Origin: Methylophilaceae bacterium LSUCC0717
Lineage (GTDB): Bacteria; Pseudomonadota; Gammaproteobacteria; Burkholderiales; Methylophilaceae
NCBI GenBank assembly: GCA_024919195.1
Contig: CP103436.1
Location: 1,207,459-1,271,458 of the forward strand
Length of the DNA stretch: 64,000 nt
Direction of reading: 5' to 3'
A model generated the notes under the pieces. That model saw only the letters and a list, made by a program, of their open reading frames with translations. It was not told the DNA's origin and did no database searches. Position numbers and translations under genes: made by a program. Positions 10,165-19,532 of this stretch are shown here, one piece after another; the stretch's first letter is position 1; each line of letters opens with the position of its first letter.

Positions 10165-10194
10165 ATTTTATTATGTTTTATAGGGTTTTGTCAA
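10165..10194 (-). promoter_or_regulatory. Promoter of rplM-rpsI
   Basis: On the minus strand a perfect -35 TTGACA (10189-10194) and a -10 TAAAAT (10165-10170) are spaced by 18 bases. The predicted start is near 10158, giving a leader of about 28 nt before rplM. Fits a strong ribosomal-protein promoter. Confidence 0.75.
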
Positions 10195-10214
10195 ACATTA
10201 ATGGTAAAAAAATC

Positions 10215-11075
10215 CTAAAATATCCATGCTTGGCTTAATAAAAATATGAATGTCACAATTATTCCTAAATAATTGTTTTTCTTAAATAAATTAATATAGT
10301 CACTGTCTTGAGTTATGCCAAAAATCAATTCACGAGTAATTTTCCCGATCATGATTGTCACAATGAGGAAGTAAACAATAAAATAGGGTTCTTCTTTAAT
10401 TAAAATGGCATATAAGGCTAGAAATGCCAAATAAAAAACAACAATCGCGAGATTGGTGTATTTCTTAAACAGTTTAGGAGAGGAGTGAATACTTAAGTTT
10501 ATGTCATCTGCAAAATCTGCTTTAGCATAAATCGTATCGTAAGCCATTACCCATGAGAAATTCAGAAAAAATAAAATCCAAGACTCCAATGGAAGACTCT
10601 GTTGAACATGCGCAAAGACCACCAAAACACTTGAACTAAAGGCTAATCCCAAAAAAAGTTGTGGAATAGGGAAAAATCTTTTGGACAATGGATAAAACAC
10701 TAATAAAAAAGCTGATACACAAATAATTTTTATTGCATCACTATGTAAAAAAAAGAGTAAAGATAGAGCCCCTAAACTTAAAAAAAAGAAAAAAATAGAT
10801 GCATTTTTTTGGGTTAGTGCATTTTGTGCCAAAGGTCTATTGCTTGTTCTCTTCACCTTTGAATCAATATCATGATCAAAAATATCGTTAATCACGCATC
10901 CAGCTGATCTTGTTAAAATTACTCCGATGCAAAATATTATAAGATCTTGAATTCTGATCTGACCATCTGACGATAGAATTAATGCCCATATGGTTGGCCA
11001 AAGTAAAAGTAAAATACCTACAGGCTTATCCAATCTTGCCAATTTGAGATAGTTGTAAAAGTAATTATTCATCAT
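10215..11075 (-). CDS. ubiA: 4-hydroxybenzoate polyprenyltransferase
   Basis: Integral membrane prenyltransferase that attaches the polyprenyl tail to 4-hydroxybenzoate in ubiquinone synthesis. About 286 aa with many membrane helices, the first Asp-rich motif NDIFDHDIDSKVKRT and the second DTIYAKADFADD, both needed for Mg-diphosphate binding. The RLDKPVGILLLLWPT segment is diagnostic for UbiA. Several ATGs overlap the end of ubiC; I chose the ATGATG pair at 11075, and 11087 is possible. It is translationally coupled to ubiC, the enzyme that makes its substrate. Confidence 0.96.
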   Translation of the reverse strand: MMNNYFYNYLKLARLDKPVGILLLLWPTIWALILSSDGQIRIQDLIIFCIGVILTRSAGCVINDIFDHDIDSKVKRTSNRPLAQNALTQKNASIFFFFLSLGALSLLFFLHSDAIKIICVSAFLLVFYPLSKRFFPIPQLFLGLAFSSSVLVVFAHVQQSLPLESWILFFLNFSWVMAYDTIYAKADFADDINLSIHSSPKLFKKYTNLAIVVFYLAFLALYAILIKEEPYFIVYFLIVTIMIGKITRELIFGITQDSDYINLFKKNNYLGIIVTFIFLLSQAWIF

Positions 11076-11565
11076 ACATTCTTGCATTTTCTAAAAATCC
11101 CTCAAACAGAAGAATTTTTTCTTTTCTGTTTGTAAAAAAAGATTGCCTAAGGACTAATAGTTTTTCTAATTCAACATTTATTTTTCTAAATCTTTCCGTT
11201 GAAAATTGAATTTGTTTTGATTTTGAATATTTAAACTGGCTACGGATATAGTTTCGACTAAATAAAATACTACCTAATGATCGATTATTTAATTTTTTTA
11301 ACAAATAAATCAATCTTTTTGAATTATGTAATTCTGTAATGGATCTTGCAAAAATGAGTGGCTTTTTTTTAAAACCTATTACTACATCCCTGACATAAAA
11401 ATTTTTTGAGACACCGCCATAAATTTTTTTTTCATATTCACTTATTTTCTGTATGTTACTTGAGATCAACTGAATTTCTAAATCACCAAACTGACTTAAA
11501 TATTTTGTCAGTGATTTTTTTGATGAAGCAAGTCTTAAATCTGAATAATTTTTTTTTGACCACAT
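11065..11565 (-). CDS. ubiC: Chorismate pyruvate-lyase
   Basis: Converts chorismate to 4-hydroxybenzoate and pyruvate, committing chorismate to ubiquinone. The 166-aa protein is divergent, but conserved UbiC features are visible: VRDVVIGFKKKPLIFARSI containing the catalytic-region Arg, a LGSILF motif, and near the end ILLFEGFLEN with the catalytic-region Glu. The family is 165-200 aa. It overlaps ubiA and follows recG by 4 bases. Identification relies on motifs plus the ubiC-ubiA pairing. Confidence 0.9.
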   Translation of the reverse strand: MWSKKNYSDLRLASSKKSLTKYLSQFGDLEIQLISSNIQKISEYEKKIYGGVSKNFYVRDVVIGFKKKPLIFARSITELHNSKRLIYLLKKLNNRSLGSILFSRNYIRSQFKYSKSKQIQFSTERFRKINVELEKLLVLRQSFFTNRKEKILLFEGFLENARMYDE

Positions 11566-11569
11566 ATAT

Positions 11570-13618
11570 TTAAATTCTTAAATAATTTTTATCTTGAAAC
11601 CAGAATTCAACAAATCTTTGAGCTGCTGGTTTATTGGACTTTATCGCATTTCCTGAATAATCACTCACTTCTTTTACTAAATCAGCATCCTCAATAAGGT
11701 TAGCAATTCTTAATCCAGGTACACCACTCTGTCTTGTTCCGATCATTTCACCAGGACCACGTATTTTAAGATCATTTTCAGCAATTAAAAACCCATCTTG
11801 GTTTTCATAGATAATTTTTAAACGCTGCTTTGCCAGCTCGCTGAGATTCTCTTTAAAAATTAAAATACATATACTTTTTTTTGCACCTCTACCAACCCGA
11901 CCTCGGAGTTGATGAAGCTGAGATAGTCCCATTCTTTCTGCATGCTCGATCACCATAAATGATGCATTGGGAACATCTACGCCTACTTCAATTACAGTGG
12001 TTGCCACTAATAACTTTATCTTTTTTTCAAGATACTTTGACATCACTTCATCTTTCTCTTGATCCTTCATTCTGCCATGAATAACACCCACCATCTCTTT
12101 TGGAATGAAAGAAATAAACTCTTCATAGGTATTTGCTGCATCAGAGAGGGTTAACTTTTCACTTTCCTCTACTAAAGGACACACCCAATATATTTGATTA
12201 TCATTGTCTAATTCGTTTTTTAGCATTTGCATTAATTCTTTTCGCCTTGAATCACGCACTAGTTTAGTGACGATGGGAACCCTATCTTTAGGTAATTCTG
12301 ACAGTGTACTTACCTCAAGATCTGCAAAATAACTCATCGATAGCGTTCTTGGAATTGGTGTAGCACTCATCATCAATAGATGGGGTTGATGTCCATCTTT
12401 TTTTCCTTTACTCATTAGATCTAATCTTTGCTTAACACCAAAACGATGTTGTTCATCAATAATACAAAGTCCAAGTTTTTTGAAGTAAATGTTATCTTGA
12501 AATAATGCGTGAGTTCCAATGACATAATGAATTTTCCCTGATTCAATATCATCAATAATTTCATTACGCTTTCTTCCTTTAATGCTTCCAGTCAAAAGCT
12601 CTACTTTTACATCAGTACTTTGGAATAATTCCTTAATTTTTTTAAAATGCTGATTTGCTAATATTTCAGTAGGAGCCATAAAGGCAACCTGATATTCATT
12701 ATTTAATATTAGAGTTGAAACAATAACTGCAACAATGGTTTTCCCAGAACCAACATCACCCTGAAGAAGCCTATGCATTGCTTTTCCAGAAGACATATCG
12801 GATTCAATTTCGTGAATAACTTGTTCCTGGGATTCAGTTAATTTAAATGGAAGCCTATGATAAATATCGTCTTTTAAATTATTATTTTTTAAACTAAATA
12901 TTTTAGATTTTTGATTTTTGAATTCATCCTTCGATAATTTTAAATATAATTGCTGTGATAATAATTCTGCATATTTTAAATGTTGATGAAATATCGTAGA
13001 AAAACTATTAAGCTTTTTTAAATCACAATTTTTATTTGGCTGATGAATTGCATAAAGCGAGTCAATCAGATTAATTCCATCTGTTTTACTTTTATGATTC
13101 AATATTTCGAAATTTAAAAGTTTTTGTGAAGAGGCGAACTCTAATGCTTTATTAATTAATCTATAAATATTTTTTTGACCCAATCCAGACGTGACTGAAT
13201 ATATTGGCGTTAAGTTTTCTGGAAGAACAACTTCTTGAGCTTTAAACACTGCGGTTTCAGGATGAATGATCTCTGTAGTAATTAAATTTTTTCTTATATT
13301 TCCTGCTGCAAGTACATATTTTCCAATCTCAAATTGTGCTTTTTGGTTTGGATAAAAGTGCATGTATCTTAATGAAATTTGATCGCCATAAACATCTTCA
13401 AGCTGAACAACTAAATTTCTTTTACCACGAAAAACAATATCAACGTCTATTACTTTTCCTAGCACCTGTGAGAACGCATTATCTTTTAAATCTTGAATAT
13501 CTGTAATCTTAGTTCTATCTTCGTAGCGTACAGGAAGATGTAGTAAAAGATCGAACCAATTTTGAATATTGAGTTTATTTAAAAGCTTCTCTTGGTGTGG
13601 TGTAAAAAAAGATTTCAA
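11570..13618 (-). CDS. recG: ATP-dependent DNA helicase RecG
   Basis: Remodels stalled forks and branched recombination intermediates. At 682 aa it shows the N-terminal wedge (OB-fold) domain around residues 50-150, Walker A in LLQGDVGSGKTIVA, the DEQHRFG box, the MSATPIPRT motif III and the late motif GRVGRGAKKS. Normal length is 680-700. Four bases upstream of ubiC and three after ridA, in one long minus-strand run from yicC to ubiA. Confidence 0.98.
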   Translation of the reverse strand: MKSFFTPHQEKLLNKLNIQNWFDLLLHLPVRYEDRTKITDIQDLKDNAFSQVLGKVIDVDIVFRGKRNLVVQLEDVYGDQISLRYMHFYPNQKAQFEIGKYVLAAGNIRKNLITTEIIHPETAVFKAQEVVLPENLTPIYSVTSGLGQKNIYRLINKALEFASSQKLLNFEILNHKSKTDGINLIDSLYAIHQPNKNCDLKKLNSFSTIFHQHLKYAELLSQQLYLKLSKDEFKNQKSKIFSLKNNNLKDDIYHRLPFKLTESQEQVIHEIESDMSSGKAMHRLLQGDVGSGKTIVAVIVSTLILNNEYQVAFMAPTEILANQHFKKIKELFQSTDVKVELLTGSIKGRKRNEIIDDIESGKIHYVIGTHALFQDNIYFKKLGLCIIDEQHRFGVKQRLDLMSKGKKDGHQPHLLMMSATPIPRTLSMSYFADLEVSTLSELPKDRVPIVTKLVRDSRRKELMQMLKNELDNDNQIYWVCPLVEESEKLTLSDAANTYEEFISFIPKEMVGVIHGRMKDQEKDEVMSKYLEKKIKLLVATTVIEVGVDVPNASFMVIEHAERMGLSQLHQLRGRVGRGAKKSICILIFKENLSELAKQRLKIIYENQDGFLIAENDLKIRGPGEMIGTRQSGVPGLRIANLIEDADLVKEVSDYSGNAIKSNKPAAQRFVEFWFQDKNYLRI

Positions 13619-13621
13619 TAA

Positions 13622-14002
13622 TTAATCAAGCACTAAAAATCCATCTGCTTCAATAAGTGCCCCTTTAGGTAATTGAGCAACTCCAACTGCAGCTCTCGCT
13701 GGATACGGTGAATCAAAATATTGTTCCATAATTTCATTGACCATAACAAAATGACTAAGATCGGTGAGAAAAATATTTAATTTAACGATATCTGACTTTT
13801 TTCCACCTGCTGCCTCTATCACTGATAATAAATTTTTAAATACCTGATTAATTTGATTTTCAATTCCATCGACCAATTCCATCGTCTTAGGATCTAAGCC
13901 AATTTGCCCAGATAGAAAAACAATGTTGTTTTTTTTGATAGCCTGCGAATAAGTACCAATCGCCTTTGGTGCATTTTCAGTTGAAATAATTTCTTTTGTC
14001 AT
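13622..14002 (-). CDS. ridA: Reactive intermediate/enamine deaminase RidA
   Basis: Hydrolyses 2-aminoacrylate and related enamines/imines released by PLP enzymes. The 126-aa protein carries the RidA signature: [26 protein letters not shown], and the active-site Arg in [19 protein letters not shown]. Trimeric Rid enzymes are about 128 aa. The spoT-ridA order is common in betaproteobacteria and gammaproteobacteria. Confidence 0.97.
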   Translation of the reverse strand: MTKEIISTENAPKAIGTYSQAIKKNNIVFLSGQIGLDPKTMELVDGIENQINQVFKNLLSVIEAAGGKKSDIVKLNIFLTDLSHFVMVNEIMEQYFDSPYPARAAVGVAQLPKGALIEADGFLVLD

Positions 14003-14014
14003 TTTTATCTTTCT

Positions 14015-16204
14015 TTATTTAATAGTTCCTAATTTAAATCTTGTAATTCTACTTACTTGTTCAATTTTTCTTAAGTTTCTAATAATATCCGCTAAATGAA
14101 TTCGACTTTTCACTTCAATTAAGAAATTAATTGACGTAAAACCTCCACCATCACTCTCTTCAGTTGTAAGCTTGTCAATATTAGATTCCATTTCAGCAAT
14201 AACAGAAGCAATCTTTGCTAAAACGCCTCGTTCATTACTGACTAGAATATCTAATTTAACTTTAAACAATCGATCTGGATTTGGCTCCCATTCAACATCA
14301 ACCCATTTTTCTGGATCAACTTTAATTTTTTTAATTTCATTACATTCATGGGTATGAATAATCAAACCGCGGTCTTTATCAATGTAACCTAAAATTGGGT
14401 CTCCAGGAATTGGATGGCAACAATCGGCTAAATCTATGGCCATGCCCTCAGAACCTTTAATAGAAATTACATCTAAAAACTTTTCTTGACGTCCAACACT
14501 AGATTGACCGCTGACAATTGTAGATAATTGATGAGCTACCATAATATTGACTCTTTTTCCTAAAGCAATATCTATTAAAATCTCGTCTTTATTCTTTAAA
14601 TGATAGTCATGTAGTAATTTATCCCAATGTTTCTTCTTGATACTGTCTGGTTCAATGTGAAAGGCTTTCAATGCCTTATTAAGAATACTGTAGCCAAGTA
14701 TCACAAGGTCACTTGATTCAGCTTTTTTCATAAAAGCTCTAATTTGTGATCTTGCTTTTCCTGTAATTACAAAATTTAGCCAAGATGGGTTAGGTTTGGC
14801 CATCGGGCCTGTAATGATTTCAATATGATCGCCGGTTTTCACTTCTGTTCTCAAGGGAACCAATTCATTATTTATTTTACAAACGAAGCAGCTATTACCA
14901 ACATCGGTATGAACAGCATAGGCAAAGTCCACTGCAGTTGATCCTTTAGGCAACACAAATATTTTTCCTTTGGGAGAGAATACATAGACTTCATCTGGAA
15001 AAAGATCAACTTTTAAATGTTCCAAGAATTCAAGTGAGTCTGCACTATCAGACTGGATTTCCAATAATCTTTTTAACCATTGATTGGTATCTTGTTGAAG
15101 GCGTGTGACTTGATTTTCTTTGGTTTTGTACATCCAGTGAGCTGCCACTCCGGCTTCAGCCAAATTATTCATCAATAAAGTTCTTATTTGAATCTCCAAA
15201 GGCATTCCGAATGGACCAAAAAGCGTGGTATGTAATGATTGGTATCCGTTTGCTTTTGGAATCGCAATGTAATCTTTGAATCTCCCTGGGATGGGTTTAT
15301 ACAAAGAGTGGAGGACACCTAATGCATGATAACAATCCTTGATATCCTCTACAATTATTCTGAATGCATAAATGTCCGAAATTTCTGAAAATCCAAGATT
15401 TTTTTCTGCCATTTTTTTATGAATACTAGCAGGCTGTTTTTCTCGTCCAAGAATTTCCGCTTTAATCTTTTCCTTTTTTAATTTTGCCTCAACTTCTATG
15501 AGAATTTTTTCAACAACCTCTTTACGATTTCCACGAGCAGAAGCTATTGCTTTAGTAATTGTTTGATGTCGAAGAGGATGAATATGTTTAAAACATAGAT
15601 TTTCTAACTCTTGGTAAATTCGGTTAAGGCCAAGTCGATTTGCAATAGGTGCATAAATATCAACCGTTTCTTGTGCAATACGTTTTCTTTTTTGCTCATT
15701 AAGATGTCCCAGAGTTTGCATATTATGTGTACGATCACATAACTTGATAATCATGACTCTGATATCTGATGACATCGCTAAAAGCATTTTTCTGAAATTT
15801 TCAGCTTGAGCCTCAACGACATCATTAAAATTTAATTTATCTAACTTGGATAATCCATCAACAAGCTTTGCAACTTGTTTGCCAAATTTTGATTCAACCT
15901 CTTTTAGAGTAGCTGGAGTATCTTCAACAACGTCGTGCAAAAGTGCGGCTATAATTGAAGGCCCATCGAGATGAAGATTCGCCGCAATACACGCCACTGA
16001 AACTGGGTGAGTAATATAAGGCTCTCCACTTCTTCTTTTTTGATCAATATGGCAATCAAAAGCATAATGATATGCTTTGTAAACATCCTGAATTTCACTT
16101 TTTTTTAGATAAGTTATCGCCTGTGATAGTTTTGATTCAGGATGGTCCGCTGGAATAATAATTGCATCGCCAGGATCTTTATTTAAAAAATTTGGGTCAG
16201 CCAA
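14015..16204 (-). CDS. spoT: Bifunctional (p)ppGpp synthetase/hydrolase (RelA/SpoT family)
   Basis: Makes and degrades the stringent-response alarmone. The 729-aa protein has an intact HD hydrolase domain (HPVSVACIAANL; LLHDVVEDTPAT; CDRTHNMQTL), the synthetase domain (SDIYAFRIIVED; ANGYQSLHTTLFGP), a TGS domain (DEVYVFSPKG), and a C-terminal ACT domain (NERGVLAKIASVIAEME). The intact HD residues argue for a bifunctional SpoT-type enzyme rather than RelA. The start is TTG at 16204, with GGAG 7 bases upstream and no better ATG. Placed after rpoZ and gmk as in E. coli; the only RSH gene in the window. Confidence 0.97.
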   Translation of the reverse strand: MADPNFLNKDPGDAIIIPADHPESKLSQAITYLKKSEIQDVYKAYHYAFDCHIDQKRRSGEPYITHPVSVACIAANLHLDGPSIIAALLHDVVEDTPATLKEVESKFGKQVAKLVDGLSKLDKLNFNDVVEAQAENFRKMLLAMSSDIRVMIIKLCDRTHNMQTLGHLNEQKRKRIAQETVDIYAPIANRLGLNRIYQELENLCFKHIHPLRHQTITKAIASARGNRKEVVEKILIEVEAKLKKEKIKAEILGREKQPASIHKKMAEKNLGFSEISDIYAFRIIVEDIKDCYHALGVLHSLYKPIPGRFKDYIAIPKANGYQSLHTTLFGPFGMPLEIQIRTLLMNNLAEAGVAAHWMYKTKENQVTRLQQDTNQWLKRLLEIQSDSADSLEFLEHLKVDLFPDEVYVFSPKGKIFVLPKGSTAVDFAYAVHTDVGNSCFVCKINNELVPLRTEVKTGDHIEIITGPMAKPNPSWLNFVITGKARSQIRAFMKKAESSDLVILGYSILNKALKAFHIEPDSIKKKHWDKLLHDYHLKNKDEILIDIALGKRVNIMVAHQLSTIVSGQSSVGRQEKFLDVISIKGSEGMAIDLADCCHPIPGDPILGYIDKDRGLIIHTHECNEIKKIKVDPEKWVDVEWEPNPDRLFKVKLDILVSNERGVLAKIASVIAEMESNIDKLTTEESDGGGFTSINFLIEVKSRIHLADIIRNLRKIEQVSRITRFKLGTIK

Positions 16205-16222
16205 AATTATTCTCCAACAAGT

Positions 16223-16489
16223 TTAGAGTGGGGCTGACTGTTCCTCAGGTGCGTCTGTGACTTGGCTGTCATCTGAAGAGGATGGTTGATTTCCTGTCAA
16301 CAATTCTAATCCAATGGCTCCAGCAGCAATCTCTCTTAATGCTAAAACCGAAGGTTTATCTTCATTCACATTTTCAATCATTGATTCAGCACCATTAGCC
16401 AATTGACGTGCTCTGATGGATGCAATTAGGGTTAATTGAAATCGATTTGGTATTTTTTTTAAACAATCATCAACAGTAATTCTTGCCAT
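16223..16489 (-). CDS. rpoZ: RNA polymerase omega subunit
   Basis: Small subunit that chaperones beta-prime and forms part of a ppGpp site on RNA polymerase in proteobacteria. The 88-aa protein has [28 protein letters not shown] and [18 protein letters not shown] conserved blocks, followed by an acidic tail. It sits between gmk and spoT, placing an alarmone target beside the alarmone enzyme. Confidence 0.97.
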   Translation of the reverse strand: MARITVDDCLKKIPNRFQLTLIASIRARQLANGAESMIENVNEDKPSVLALREIAAGAIGLELLTGNQPSSSDDSQVTDAPEEQSAPL

Positions 16490-16508
16490 ACTTATCCTTC
16501 TATATAAA

Positions 16509-17069
16509 TTATGCTGTAAATAACTTCATTAGTTCACTTACAGTATGTGTTAATTCTTCATTAATTGTAACATAGTCAAATTCATTGGCATGAGAGATTT
16601 CCTCCTCTGCAGATTGCATTCGTGTTTCTATCACCTCTAATGAATCCTGATTTCTTTCAATTAATCGCTCTTTTAAAATTTCTAAACTTGGCGGCATAAT
16701 AAAAATGCTGACAGCTTCTGGAAAAATCTTTTTAATACTTTGTGCACCCTGCCAGTCAATCTCTAAAATTACATCATTGCCATTTTCTAGTAATGAATGA
16801 ACAGATTTTTTTGAGGTTCCATAAAAATTTCCATGGCAATGTGCGTATTCAAGAAATGACCCCTCTTCAATCATCTTTTCAAACTCTGTTATTTCAGTAA
16901 AAAAATAATCCTTGCCATTCACCTCAGATGGCCTTGGTTTTCTAGTTGTATGGGAGATAGAAACTTTCAAGTTACTACATTTTTTTAATAGTTCTTTGAC
17001 AATTGTCGTTTTACCAGCACCAGAGGCGGCGCTGATGATAAATAATTTATTTTTATTTAAGTTTGTCAT
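16509..17069 (-). CDS. gmk: Guanylate kinase
   Basis: Phosphorylates GMP/dGMP to GDP/dGDP. The 186-aa protein has the P-loop AASGAGKTT (residues 14-22), the GMP-binding region ([21 protein letters not shown]) in two adjoining parts, and the EIDWQGAQ motif. It is slightly short for the family (about 205 aa), losing residues mainly from the C-terminus. It overlaps yicC by 4 bases (ATGA), indicating coupled translation. Confidence 0.97.
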   Translation of the reverse strand: MTNLNKNKLFIISAASGAGKTTIVKELLKKCSNLKVSISHTTRKPRPSEVNGKDYFFTEITEFEKMIEEGSFLEYAHCHGNFYGTSKKSVHSLLENGNDVILEIDWQGAQSIKKIFPEAVSIFIMPPSLEILKERLIERNQDSLEVIETRMQSAEEEISHANEFDYVTINEELTHTVSELMKLFTA

Positions 17070-17926
17070 TCTATATTCTGAATTTGTTCTCTCATCTGCT
17101 CAATTAAAACTTTAATATCTACTGCAAGTGATGAAATTCTTGTTGATATTGATTTGGATCCTAATGTATTTGCTTCACGATTTAATTCTTGCATCATGAA
17201 ATCAAGTTTTTTCCCAACAGGATCTTTACTCTGAAGCAAATCTATAATTTCTTTATTGTGAGACAAGATTCTGCTTAACTCTTCTTCAATATCTGATTTT
17301 TGTAAAAAATAAACTACTTCTTGTTGAAGTCGTTGCTGATCAATCTCACTATTAATATCACTTAATTTTTTTATTAATTTTTGTTGATGATCTTTTGCGT
17401 CGTCTTTATAAAATTTTCTGACATTTTTAACATGCGCATTAATAGCATTAACATTTTGCTTCAAAATGCTGGATAAATTTTTACCCTCTCTTGCACGGTC
17501 TTTATTAAAGTTTTTTAAAACATTACTTACAGCTGTAAGTAGAGCTTTTTCATTAATGTTAATATTTTTTGGTTTTTGATTGGAATTGATAAAGTTGATG
17601 ATTTCATGTGGCGTCACCAAAAACTCCTGTTTTGCTAAGTGTGCCACTCTTTTCATAATCTTTAAAGCATCTTTGATTTGATCATCAGAATAACTTAATT
17701 TACTTTGTTGATTTAAAGACTTAGTGATACGACATTCGACCTTACCCCTTTTAATTGTGCCACTGAGCAAGGATTTAATTTTTGCTTCTAAATATTTAAG
17801 GTCATCATCAAGACGGATATTCAAATCCAAATATCTATTATTCAATGCACGTATTTCAACAGACAAACTTACACTTGAATCAAGTTTAAAAGAGCCGTTC
17901 GCATATCCGGTCATGCTATTAATCAT
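17066..17926 (-). CDS. yicC: YicC family endoribonuclease
   Basis: YicC-type RNases cleave selected RNAs, including some small regulatory RNAs in E. coli. The 286-aa protein starts with the family signature MINSMTGYA and contains EIRALNNRYLDLNIRL, RGKVECRI, and the C-terminal KLDFMMQELNREANTLGSKS motif. Length matches the family (about 287). First gene of the minus-strand run yicC-gmk-rpoZ-spoT-ridA-recG-ubiC-ubiA and divergent from rph. Confidence 0.95.
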   Translation of the reverse strand: MINSMTGYANGSFKLDSSVSLSVEIRALNNRYLDLNIRLDDDLKYLEAKIKSLLSGTIKRGKVECRITKSLNQQSKLSYSDDQIKDALKIMKRVAHLAKQEFLVTPHEIINFINSNQKPKNININEKALLTAVSNVLKNFNKDRAREGKNLSSILKQNVNAINAHVKNVRKFYKDDAKDHQQKLIKKLSDINSEIDQQRLQQEVVYFLQKSDIEEELSRILSHNKEIIDLLQSKDPVGKKLDFMMQELNREANTLGSKSISTRISSLAVDIKVLIEQMREQIQNIE

Positions 17927-18018
17927 ATGAATTTTCTCTACTTTGACAAATTAATGAAAATTTTTTTCTCATTTTATCTTTATAATCTTAAAACATAATA
18001 AATTAATTTAGGTAACTT

Positions 18019-18723
18019 ATGAGATCAAACAACCGAACTAATAGTCAGCATCGCCCAATCGAAATCACTAGGAATTATACATGTCATGCAGAAGGGTCTG
18101 TATTGATTAAATGTGGACAAACTCATGTTTTGTGTAACGTCAGTGTCATTGAAGGAGTCCCTTCTTTCCTAAAAGGTCAGGGCCAAGGATGGCTAACAGC
18201 TGAGTACGGCATGTTACCACGTTCAACCTCATCACGTATGCAAAGAGAGGCGGCCAGAGGAAAACAATCTGGACGAACTCAAGAAATACAGAGGCTAATC
18301 GGCAGAAGTTTAAGAGCCATGATTGATTTAACTAAGATTGGGGAAAATACATTACAGGTTGATTGTGATGTTCTCCAAGCTGATGGCGGTACCCGAACCG
18401 CATCGATCACTGGGGCGGCGTGTGCAATTGAAGATGCTGTTGAATACATGCTAAAGGCTAAGTTAATATCAGAGTCGCCTATCATAAAAAAAATTGCAGC
18501 CATCTCAGCAGGGATTGTGGATTCAAAAGTGCTCGTTGACTTAGATTATGATGAGGACAGTAACTGTGAGACGGATATGAACATTGTAATGACAGACGAT
18601 AAACAGTTCATAGAAATTCAGGGGACGGCTGAAGGAAATCCATTTAGCCAAGATGAGTTAAATGAAATCTTAACTTTGAGCTCTGATGCAATTCAATCTA
18701 TTTTTCAAATTACACATAAATAA
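18019..18723 (+). CDS. rph: Ribonuclease PH
   Basis: Phosphorolytic 3'-5' exoribonuclease trimming tRNA 3' ends. The 234-aa protein has [30 protein letters not shown], the [13 protein letters not shown] block and [19 protein letters not shown], which hold the phosphate and active-site residues. Length is standard. First gene of a compact plus-strand operon, rph-rdgB-small ORF-hemW; one base separates its stop from the rdgB start. Confidence 0.98.
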   Translation: MRSNNRTNSQHRPIEITRNYTCHAEGSVLIKCGQTHVLCNVSVIEGVPSFLKGQGQGWLTAEYGMLPRSTSSRMQREAARGKQSGRTQEIQRLIGRSLRAMIDLTKIGENTLQVDCDVLQADGGTRTASITGAACAIEDAVEYMLKAKLISESPIIKKIAAISAGIVDSKVLVDLDYDEDSNCETDMNIVMTDDKQFIEIQGTAEGNPFSQDELNEILTLSSDAIQSIFQITHK

Positions 18724-18724
18724 T

Positions 18725-19324
18725 ATGACAAAAGTTGTCCTTGCCTCAAATAATCAAAAAAAAATAAATGAGATGCAACATTTGCTCTCGGATATTAATT
18801 TGGAAATCATACCCCAATCATATTTTAATATCGGTGAAGCCGATGAACCATATCAGACATTTGTTGAAAATGCTCTTGCCAAAGCAAGGTATGCATCTAA
18901 AAAAACTAATTTACCTGCGATTGCTGATGACTCTGGAATTTGTGTTGATCATCTTGATTTTAATCCTGGCGTGAGATCTGCAAGATTTGCTCACGAAAAC
19001 GCCACAGATGATGAAAATTTATTAAAACTTCTTCATGATTTAGAGGGAGTTAAAAACAGAAATGCTCACTATTATTGCTCCATTGTTTTTGTAACAACGC
19101 CAAATGACCCTCAGCCCATCATTTGTGAAGGTATTTGGAAGGGAAAAATTGTTGAACAGCCAAGAGGGTCAAATGGTTTTGGATACGATCCAATTTTTGA
19201 AGATTTTATGACAGAAAATACCGCAGCAGAACTAGACCCTCAATTAAAAAATAAACTAAGTCACCGAGGCCAAGCCTTGCAACAATTAAAACTGAAACTT
19301 ACAATAAAATATGAGCAAAAATAA
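18725..19324 (+). CDS. rdgB: dITP/XTP pyrophosphatase (RdgB/HAM1)
   Basis: Removes non-canonical purine nucleotides (ITP, dITP, XTP) from the pool. The 199-aa protein starts VVLASNNQKKINEM after MTK and has the catalytic ADDSGICVD motif, GVRSARFA, and the SHRGQALQ C-terminal signature. A longer in-frame start inside rph exists, but the family N-terminus begins at the ATG at 18725. It overlaps the next small gene by 14 bases. Confidence 0.97.
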   Translation: MTKVVLASNNQKKINEMQHLLSDINLEIIPQSYFNIGEADEPYQTFVENALAKARYASKKTNLPAIADDSGICVDHLDFNPGVRSARFAHENATDDENLLKLLHDLEGVKNRNAHYYCSIVFVTTPNDPQPIICEGIWKGKIVEQPRGSNGFGYDPIFEDFMTENTAAELDPQLKNKLSHRGQALQQLKLKLTIKYEQK

Positions 19325-19532
19325 ATGGCCTGTGTGGAAGCGAGATGATGGAACAACCGTTTCCTGTATAGAAAAAATTAAAGTCATGAAAGAAAATCTT
19401 GATGAGATTAATCAGCTCATGCAGGATGCTTTCGAAGATGGCGTGATTATGGAAGTATCTGACCAACAAATAAGGGATGTTTTCCACGATATAGTTAATC
19501 AACTCAATAATCCTTACAAAAATAAAAAATGA
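19311..19532 (+). CDS. Small hypothetical protein between rdgB and hemW
   Basis: 73 aa, soluble, highly charged, with predicted helix over residues 20-65. No recognised domain and no signal peptide or membrane segment. It overlaps rdgB by 14 bases and hemW by 4 (ATGA), so it is evidently translated in the operon. I do not know its function. A basic-aromatic N-terminus (NKWPVWKRDDG) resembles nothing I can name with confidence. Confidence 0.85.
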   Translation: MSKNKWPVWKRDDGTTVSCIEKIKVMKENLDEINQLMQDAFEDGVIMEVSDQQIRDVFHDIVNQLNNPYKNKK

